A DNA stretch of 42,354 nt from Gammaproteobacteria bacterium (GTDB lineage: Bacteria; Pseudomonadota; Gammaproteobacteria; Enterobacterales; GCA-2746155). The stretch is from assembly GCA_002746155.1 (NCBI GenBank), contig NVWF01000004.1, positions 130,599-172,952 of the forward strand, given 5' to 3'. The translations under genes were made by a program, and so were the position numbers. A model generated the notes under the pieces. That model was not told where the DNA came from. It saw only the letters and a program-made list of their open reading frames with translations, and made no database searches. This document shows, one piece after another, positions 35,709-42,354 of this stretch; the first letter of the stretch is position 1; every line of letters begins with the position of its first letter.

Positions 35709-38504
35709 ATGTTAAACATTAAGCTCAACAAGTTAACACTTGCGATGCTTTCAACCGGCTTATTAGCATTCAGCACTCAAGCCTATGCAGAAGAAGCATC
35801 TGCTGAAGATAAAAAAGCAAAAGAAGAAGGGGAAGAAAACGTTGTTACAGTGACAGGCTTCCGTGGAAGTCTCATCGAATCAATTAACAACAAGCGTTAT
35901 GCAAGTGGTGTAGTTGAATCTATCTCAGCGGAAGATATTGGTAAATTACCTGATTCCTCTATTGCAGAATCAATTGCTCGACTACCAGGTCTAGCAGCTC
36001 AACGTCTTGACGGTCGTGCAAGTCGTGTAAGTATTCGCGGATTTGGTGAAAATGAGAGTGGTACCACTTTCAATGGCCGTGAACAAGTTTCCATCAGTGA
36101 TAACCGTGGCGTAGAATTTGACCTCTACCCTTCTGAGATCATGAGCGGCGTAACAGTTTATAAGACGCCAAACGCCATGCTAGAAAGTGACGGCATTGCC
36201 GGTACAATTGACATGCAAACGATTAAGCCTCTAGCTCAAGACGGCAGAGTTCTTCAATTTAACGGGCAATTAGAACAAACCGGTTTTGAAAAACTAAATC
36301 CCGATGGAGATGACCAAGGTTACCGCGGTACTTTCTTCTACCTTGATCAATTTAATGATAACAAACTTGGTGTAGCCATCGCTTATTCTAAAATGGATTC
36401 TCCAAACCAAGAAAAACGTTGGAATGCTTGGGGATATCCAGGTTTTAACGTTAATGGAACCGACTTTTCAATTTTAGGAGGTGCAAAGCCATTCGTACGT
36501 TCCTCAACCTTAGAACGTGATTCATTACTGGTTGTTATTGAATATGCTCCAACGAGCGATTTAGCCATTACATTTGACGCCCTTGATGTTGATTTCCTTG
36601 ATACAAAGCGACTACGTGGTATTGAAATTCCCTTCGCTTGGGGTCAAGGTGCTATTACTGTCCAATCGGTTGATGATGCTACAGGTTTTATTACCCAAGC
36701 GACTACTGATGGTCAACGCGTGGTCGTTCGTAACGACTTTGAAACACGTAAAGCTGATTTACAATCCTTCGGCTTTAACGCTAATTTGACTGTTAATGAA
36801 GAGTGGTCTTTAGACTTTGATGCAAGTCGTTCAACAGTTGAACGTGATGTATTCAGTTTAGAAAGCTACTCCGGTACTGGTCGTGGTGATTCAAATGGAG
36901 TTGCAGACACACTTAGCTATACCTTTAGACCAGGTAATGCTGGTGCTACCTTTACTAATAACCTAGATTACAGTGACTATTCACTCATTCAATTAGGTGG
37001 ACCTCTTACTTGGGGTTGGAGTAGTGCTTTAAACGATTCTTTGGGTATCACTGGAACTCCATTAGAAAATTTAGGTCAAGACGGTTTTATTAACGCACCT
37101 AGTATTGATGATGAGCTAACGGCCCTAAGATTTGCTGCAACTCAGGAAATTAATTCCGAAGTTATATCAGAAATTACTTATGGCATTTCTTACAAAGAAC
37201 GTGAAAAGACTAAAGCTTCTCAAGGTTACTACATGACCTTAAGTTCTTTTCCCGCTAATCCAGGAATGTTAGTTGTTCCAGAGCAGTATCGATTAGGTAC
37301 AGTATCAATGGACATCATTGGCATGGGTAATATGATTGCTTATGATCCTATGGCTCTAATTAGAGATGGATTTTATACCCTTCTATCTGAAAATCTGACA
37401 GGACTACAGCATGCAACCAAGTCTTGGACTGTACAGGAAGAAATCACTTCTGCCTTTGTCTCAGCAAGTATTGCTACTGAAGTAGCTGGATTGCCACTTA
37501 CAGGAGCTGCAGGTTTCCGTTATATTCAAACTGATCAATCTTCACAAGGATCTGCTTCACAATTAATTAACGGCCTAGTAGTTACCTCGCCAACTGATAT
37601 TAGTCATAGTTATAACAACTTTTTACCAAGTTTAAACTTGACGTTGCAATTAGATGATACTCAATATCTACGATTTGGCGCGGCAAAGACTATCTCGCGC
37701 GCACGTATGGACCAGATGAATGCATCCGTTGGAGTTTCTTACAACCTTATTCCCGATTCAAATGGAAATAACTGGAGTGTAGGTGGTGGTAACCCAAGTC
37801 TAGAACCTAAAGAAGCTACAGGTATTGATCTTTCATATGAGAATTATTTCAGTAACGAAGGTTACTTTTCAGTCGCTGTTTTCTATAAAGATTTAACATC
37901 TTGGATATTCAATGGTACTTATGAAGTTGATTTAACTGGCGTTGAAGACCCAGCTACAGGCCTAGTACCAGCTAACCCTATCGGTACTGGTAACGGTCAA
38001 ATCAATGGCGGCGGTGGAACCTTGAAAGGTTTTGAGTTATCTGTAACCCTTCCACTTAACATCATCCATGAAAGCCTCGATGGATTTGGTGTGCTTGCAA
38101 GTCATACTGGCATTAGCTCAGACATTAAAGACTTAAATGGCAATGATTACCAGCTACCAGGTCTTTCTGACAGCATTCAAACCTTAACCTTCTACTATGA
38201 AAAGAATGGCTTCTCAGCTCGTGCTAGCATGCGTAAGCGTGATGATTTCAGTGGAGACGTTTATGGCCTAGGTTTTGATACTAATCAGGTTGCTATTGTT
38301 GGTGAGACAATTTGGGATGCACAGATTGGTTATGATTTTGCCGAAGGTGGGTTTGACTCACTTGAGGGATTATCAATCTCTTTCCAAGTTCAAAACTTAA
38401 CGGATGAACCCTTCACTGCTCTCAGTGGCGACAATCCTCTACAAATTCGTGATTACCAAGAATATGGAAGCACTTACTTGTTAGGTTTTAGCTACAAGAT
38501 GTAA
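35709..38504 (+). CDS. TonB-dependent outer-membrane receptor, maltodextrin type
   Basis: Energy-coupled outer-membrane receptor of 931 residues. The signal peptide ends in TQAYA; the mature N terminus is acidic and contains a TonB-box-like NVVTVTGFRGS. The plug follows (GKLPDSSIAESIARLPGL, RVSIRGFGENES, VTVYKTPNAMLESDGIAGTI), then the 22-strand barrel up to TYLLGFSYKM. The plug sequence is of the class found with glycoside hydrolases (like MalA of Caulobacter), and the locus contains pullulanase, amylases and MalT, so maltodextrin or starch fragments are the likely cargo. GGGAG precedes the ATG; a strong terminator follows. The final residue is Met instead of the usual Phe. Confidence 0.92.
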   Translation: MLNIKLNKLTLAMLSTGLLAFSTQAYAEEASAEDKKAKEEGEENVVTVTGFRGSLIESINNKRYASGVVESISAEDIGKLPDSSIAESIARLPGLAAQRLDGRASRVSIRGFGENESGTTFNGREQVSISDNRGVEFDLYPSEIMSGVTVYKTPNAMLESDGIAGTIDMQTIKPLAQDGRVLQFNGQLEQTGFEKLNPDGDDQGYRGTFFYLDQFNDNKLGVAIAYSKMDSPNQEKRWNAWGYPGFNVNGTDFSILGGAKPFVRSSTLERDSLLVVIEYAPTSDLAITFDALDVDFLDTKRLRGIEIPFAWGQGAITVQSVDDATGFITQATTDGQRVVVRNDFETRKADLQSFGFNANLTVNEEWSLDFDASRSTVERDVFSLESYSGTGRGDSNGVADTLSYTFRPGNAGATFTNNLDYSDYSLIQLGGPLTWGWSSALNDSLGITGTPLENLGQDGFINAPSIDDELTALRFAATQEINSEVISEITYGISYKEREKTKASQGYYMTLSSFPANPGMLVVPEQYRLGTVSMDIIGMGNMIAYDPMALIRDGFYTLLSENLTGLQHATKSWTVQEEITSAFVSASIATEVAGLPLTGAAGFRYIQTDQSSQGSASQLINGLVVTSPTDISHSYNNFLPSLNLTLQLDDTQYLRFGAAKTISRARMDQMNASVGVSYNLIPDSNGNNWSVGGGNPSLEPKEATGIDLSYENYFSNEGYFSVAVFYKDLTSWIFNGTYEVDLTGVEDPATGLVPANPIGTGNGQINGGGGTLKGFELSVTLPLNIIHESLDGFGVLASHTGISSDIKDLNGNDYQLPGLSDSIQTLTFYYEKNGFSARASMRKRDDFSGDVYGLGFDTNQVAIVGETIWDAQIGYDFAEGGFDSLEGLSISFQVQNLTDEPFTALSGDNPLQIRDYQEYGSTYLLGFSYKM

Positions 38505-38523
38505 TTTGAAGTAGTTACAATTA

Positions 38524-38559
38524 CAAGCCCTTGTAATGTAATATTGCAAGGGCTTTTTT
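38524..38559 (+). terminator. Intrinsic terminator after the TonB-receptor gene
   Basis: AAGCCCTTG (38525-38533) pairs with CAAGGGCTT (38547-38555), and the stem is followed by a run of six T. It lies 20 nt after the receptor stop and 55 nt before the halogenase-like gene, whose expression then needs read-through or its own promoter. Confidence 0.85.
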
Positions 38560-38613
38560 ATATAGTATTTTTAAAATAGAATAATAGAAGAATAAATTAT
38601 TTTTGGAGAAGTT

Positions 38614-40125
38614 ATGAATAATCAGAGTGAAAAGTCTAGCAATGGCAAAATACAAAATGTGGTTGTTGTTGGCGGAGGAACTGCTGGCTGGGTAACGGCT
38701 TCATTATTGTCTAAAGTACTAGGTAAATCTATAAACATTACCCTAATAGAATCCGATAAAATTGGTATCATTGGCGTCGGCGAAGCTACTATTCCTCCAA
38801 TTATTAGTCTTAATAATGCCCTAGGTATCAATGAGAGCGATTTTATGAAGGCTACCAAGGCCACCATAAAACTCGGTATTCAATTTGAAAACTGGGGTAA
38901 TAAGGGCGATAGCTATATGCACGCCTTTGGTGAAATAGGTAAGAACTTCCCCTTCTGTGAGTTTCATCACTTCTGGACTAAGAGCCAACAACTGGGTGAT
39001 CAATCAAGTTTCTGGGATTATTCTCTAAATTATCAAGCTGCCATTTCAGGTAAGTTTTCAAAAATAAACAACATTGAAGGCACAAATTTACCTGGTATCT
39101 CTTACGCTTACCATTTTGACGCAACCCTTTATGCAAAATTCCTCCGACAATTCAGTGAAAACCTAGGTGTAAAACGAGTCGAAGGCCTAATCACTAAAGT
39201 TAACCAAGATCCTCAAAATGGTTATATTGAGAGCGTTGATTTAGAAGAAGGCGCTACCGTTAAGGGTGATTTCTTTATCGATTGTACTGGACTAGCTGCC
39301 CTTCTGATTGAAAAAACCTTAAGTACTGGATTTGACGACTGGTCCCAGTGGCTTCCCTGTAATAGAGCCGTGGCGGTACCAAGCGAATCTACTGATAAAA
39401 TACGACCCTTCACTCGCGCAATCGCCCATGAATATGGCTGGCAGTGGCAAATTCCACTACAACATAGAACGGGCAACGGCCTAGTTTATTCCTCAAAACA
39501 CATGACCGATGATGAAGCAAAAGAAAAGATTCTTTCGAGTATTGAAGGCAAGCCGCTAGCTGAGCCAAAAGTTATTGGATATCGAACAGGTAGACGCCGT
39601 AAGCAGTGGAATCGTAATGTGGTTTGTATAGGTCTAGCCAGTGGATTCTTTGAACCACTTGAATCTACAAACATCCATTTAATTCAAACCGGAGCCATTC
39701 GCCTGCTCAAGTTCTTTCCGCATAATGGTATTAAAAATGAGGAAATTGCTGAATATAATCGTCAATCAACTAATGAATATGAACGTATTCGCGACTTCAT
39801 CATTCTGCACTATAAGCTAACCAACAGAAACGATACGCAATTCTGGCGCCAGTGTCAGCAAATGGAGGTGCCTGATACCTTAGCTCAAAGGATGGAATTG
39901 TTCCGGGAATCTGGAAAAGTATTCAGAGAACAGGAGGATCTATTTACTGAAATCGCCTGGAAACAAGTAATGATTGGCCAAGGAGGAGCACCCCATGACT
40001 ATCATCCTTTGGTTGATTCCCTGTCCGAACCTCAAATTACTGAATTAATGGCCAACTTGAAGACGCTAATCAATAGAACCGTGGATAAAATGCCTAGCCA
40101 CGATGAATTTATAAGAGAAATTTAA
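38614..40125 (+). CDS. Flavin-dependent tryptophan-halogenase-like protein
   Basis: FAD-dependent halogenase-like enzyme of 503 residues, the PrnA family. FAD motif VVVGGGTAGWVTASLL is at the N terminus. The WxWxIP signature is present as WQWQIPLQHRTGNG. By eye alignment with PrnA, catalytic Lys79 corresponds to Lys86 (ATIKLGIQFENWG) and Glu346 to the Glu in FFEPLESTNIH, so both key residues remain. The start has GGAG 8 nt upstream. Family members of unknown substrate frequently sit next to TonB-dependent sugar receptors, as here. No tryptophan or indole gene is close. Halogenation has not been shown for this subgroup, and a sugar-related oxidation is possible. Confidence 0.85.
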   Translation: MNNQSEKSSNGKIQNVVVVGGGTAGWVTASLLSKVLGKSINITLIESDKIGIIGVGEATIPPIISLNNALGINESDFMKATKATIKLGIQFENWGNKGDSYMHAFGEIGKNFPFCEFHHFWTKSQQLGDQSSFWDYSLNYQAAISGKFSKINNIEGTNLPGISYAYHFDATLYAKFLRQFSENLGVKRVEGLITKVNQDPQNGYIESVDLEEGATVKGDFFIDCTGLAALLIEKTLSTGFDDWSQWLPCNRAVAVPSESTDKIRPFTRAIAHEYGWQWQIPLQHRTGNGLVYSSKHMTDDEAKEKILSSIEGKPLAEPKVIGYRTGRRRKQWNRNVVCIGLASGFFEPLESTNIHLIQTGAIRLLKFFPHNGIKNEEIAEYNRQSTNEYERIRDFIILHYKLTNRNDTQFWRQCQQMEVPDTLAQRMELFRESGKVFREQEDLFTEIAWKQVMIGQGGAPHDYHPLVDSLSEPQITELMANLKTLINRTVDKMPSHDEFIREI

Positions 40126-40129
40126 CCCT

Positions 40130-42293
40130 GTGAAATCACTACTTACTTTAACTAAAACTACGGTCTTTACTGTTATTTATTGCCTCAGTCTAAACTTACA
40201 AGCTTTTGAAGATTCATCTGAATATAAACTTAATGTACCCTTTCCTGATTGGCGAGATCAGATCATTTATTTTTTAATGGTGACAATCTACAAGGAATCA
40301 TTGATAAAACGAACTATATCCAAAACTTAGGCGCCACAGCTGTGTGGATCACTCCTCCAGTAGCCAACCTTTGGTTCAGCGATGGCTCTAGTCTAACCAG
40401 TTACCATGGATATTGGACAAGGCATTTTAAGAAAGTCGATGAACATCTTGGCAGCCTAGAAACTTATAAAGCCCTATCAAGTAACCTTCATAATAAAGGC
40501 ATGTACCTAGTCCAAGACATTGTTGTCAACCATGTAGGTCGTTACTATCAATACAAGGGCAATTATGATCCTGAAAATACCGCTCACAACTTTGAGTATC
40601 TAGAGGGTAATCTGCCTAGTAAGAATCCAACTCAGTATCCTTTTAACTTGAATGACAGGAATAATGCTGAACACGTAAAAGCTGATATCTATCATTGGAC
40701 TCCGGAAATTAAAGATTACAATGATCCCATACAGGAAGCCTTATATCAATTGGCCGGATTAAACGATCTTAATACATCAAATCATTTGGTAAGAGAAACG
40801 CTAAAAGAATCCTATGGCTACTGGATAAAAGAAGTTGGAGTTGATGCCTTTAGACTTGATACGGCTAAGTTTGTTGAGCACGACTATCTTAATGACTTTA
40901 TTCACAGTGATAATGGCATTCTTGCAACGGCCGCTAAAACAGGCCGGCATTCATTTCCAATTTTCGGTGAGATATTTGAGATACCGGCTGCCATGGACAA
41001 TTCTGCTGAACTGAAAATAGCCTCTTTTCAAGGAACAGACTCAAAACCTGAGTTAAATGCAGTAATAGGATTTCCTTTATACGAAGCAATAAGTCGAGTA
41101 TTTAGCCAAGGTCGCCCCACTAGTTATCTTTCATATCGATTAACTAACCAAATGAATATTTATAAAAATCCTTATATGGTCGCTAATTTCGTCGATAATC
41201 ACGATGTACAACGATTTCTCGCTAAGAGTAATCTAGCAAGCTTAAAACAGGCCTATGCTTTGATAATGACCGTACCTGGCATTCCAGTTATCTATCAAGG
41301 TGATGAACAAGTCTTTGAACAAACACGTCGTTCCATGTTTAAGGGTGGTTATTTATCTGATGAGGATCAATTTTAGAAGACAATAAAACCGGTCCCGGCG
41401 CTTTGATTTATAAAAGAGAGTACAAAGGCAGCACTGCCATTATCATGTTTAATAGTGCAAGTCATGAAACTCTTGTTGGCAACCTACAAATCGGTTTGAC
41501 CAAGGGATATAAATTAATGAGCCTGTTGACTGAAAACTTTTCTAAAACTCTCACACTCGATGAACAAGGACAGTTAACTGTAGTTTTACCTAAGCACTCC
41601 ATCCTAGTGTTTATTGCAGAAAAGGCTGAGCAAGAAAGCCCGGTTATACAAAAACATAGTTTAATCCTTAATAAAACCATCAACAATTGGACTCTTTTAA
41701 GGAATACTCAAATTACAGGATCTATAAGTAAAATAACCAGTCCTCTACTATTAGTAACTGATGGAAATGTCGAAAACGCCACCAAGATAGATGTTGATTC
41801 TTCGGGTAATTGGAAAACCTTGCTCAAGGTTAGAGATTATGGCAAAAGCCAGTATAATTTTGAAATATACGCACCAGAACTAAATCTTGTTACTAGTAAA
41901 CAGCAATACACAGCAACAATCACTCAAGCAACTTTTAACCAACTGGTCAAGGATCCTAAGGGTGACGATAAAGGTTTTAATGGCAAGTATCTAAAACCAC
42001 AATCTGATGGTTTTAATGCTCAGATGGATATAAATCAAGTATTAATTAAGTCAGCCGGTGGAAATTTAGAACTTTCAGTTACCCTAGAAGAATTAAATTC
42101 AGACTGGTTGGCCCCTAACGGATTTGACCATTTATTCTTATCAATTTTTATCGACTTGCCACACATGAAGGGATTGAACACTTTACCGCTTATGCAAAGT
42201 AAAACGCCGAATGATTTTTCTTGGAATTATGCCCATGTTTTATACCCATCATCATTCAAGATGCAGGATTTAACACCTGAAAATTATCATTAA
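40130..42293 (+). pseudogene. Broken GH13 alpha-amylase with two internal deletions and a lost 3' end
   Basis: Signal peptide (MKSLLTLTKTTVFTVIYCLS, end LQA) starts at GTG 40130. The first frame runs to about 40270 (DWRDQIIYFLM), the second from about 40266 to 41376, the third from 41377 to 42293. Each step is one base short of a multiple of three. Second frame keeps all three catalytic motifs: DAFRLDTAKF, FGEIFE and FVDNHD. Missing at joint 1 is the usual TDRFxDGD calcium-site segment; at joint 2, the end of the barrel (expected after GGYLSDEDQF, before LEDNKTGPGALIY). The third piece holds a glucodextranase-C-like domain (PKGDDKGFNGKY) that is cut at WNYAHVLY by the 25-bp repeat. Few other stops, so decay is recent. 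Confidence 0.8.
42241..42265 (+). repeat. Dispersed 25-bp repeat, copy B
   Basis: Identical to 8308-8332. Here it begins exactly where the GH13 pseudogene stops resembling its family (after HVLY); the frame then reads PSSFKMQ and ends at 42293. The element behind it may continue past the window end; 42294-42354 has no feature I can name. Confidence 0.8.
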
Positions 42294-42354
42294 TTCTGCT
42301 TCCTAAAGTATCCCCTATCTCAGGGAGAGTTTGATTGAAAAATTCATCAATCTT

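Noticed and set aside
40249-41376. Treating the middle GH13 frame as an independent gene
   Set aside because: Its only upstream start is a TTG without a Shine-Dalgarno, and its N terminus lacks the signal peptide and first barrel strand that the preceding frame supplies.
40258-41400. Programmed ribosomal frameshifting in the GH13 gene
   Set aside because: Although a T-run is present at joint 1, both joints lack residues that the family needs, so deletion explains the data better than slippage.

Overview
This 42.4 kb window looks like a piece of the chromosome of a marine gammaproteobacterium, most likely of the Alteromonadales type. The evidence is the mfd-csiV gene pair, the yjbEFGH (gfcABCD-like) polysaccharide operon, an Entner-Doudoroff operon, a TonB-dependent-receptor-based alpha-glucan locus with many lipoprotein glycosidases, and AT-rich DNA. 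Placement below class level is inference. No rRNA, tRNA, CRISPR array or complete insertion sequence is visible.

Layout. (1) 122-5852, plus strand: mfd (transcription-repair coupling), csiV-like peptidoglycan-binding protein and an MBL-fold hydrolase. (2) 5849-9479, minus strand: an acyl-CoA dehydrogenase, a short-chain dehydrogenase and an acyl-CoA ligase in one acyl-CoA catabolic operon. (3) 9947-14050, plus strand: yjbE-yjbF-yjbG-yjbH, with ATGA overlaps in the last three and an intrinsic terminator behind yjbE. (4) 14100-20908, minus strand: glk-lacI-edd-zwf-pgl-eda, a full route from glucose to pyruvate plus glyceraldehyde-3-phosphate. It has a clear promoter and a LacI-type operator (TGACACCGGTATCA on the minus strand) over its -10 box. 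(5) 21167-22189, plus strand: a second LacI-family regulator. (6) 22195-35095, minus strand: pullulanase, GH31 alpha-glucosidase, GH13 amylase, lipoprotein esterase, MalT-like MFS symporter and a second GH13 amylase. (7) 35709-42293, plus strand: TonB-dependent receptor, flavin-dependent halogenase-like protein and a third, broken GH13 amylase.

The genes of regions 4-7 read as one supply chain. Starch or glycogen fragments are cut at the surface by lipoprotein pullulanase and amylases and imported by the TonB receptor. The alpha-glucosidase and amylases reduce them further, MalT carries the product into the cytoplasm, and glucose is phosphorylated by Glk and burned by the Entner-Doudoroff enzymes. 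A shared 14-bp operator (TGAATACGTATGCA) occurs once at the pullulanase promoter and twice before the receptor gene, where it is nested inside a larger 12-bp inverted repeat. The LacI regulator at 21167 is the natural candidate to bind it.

The main oddities are the GH13 gene at 40130-42293, which has two internal out-of-frame deletions and a 3' end replaced by a dispersed 25-bp repeat (second copy at 8308); the nested operator array at 35492-35549; a 13-bp-period decaying tandem repeat plus a 15-bp hairpin between pullulanase and the GH31 gene; and a halogenase-like flavoprotein with its key Lys and Glu intact inside a starch locus.
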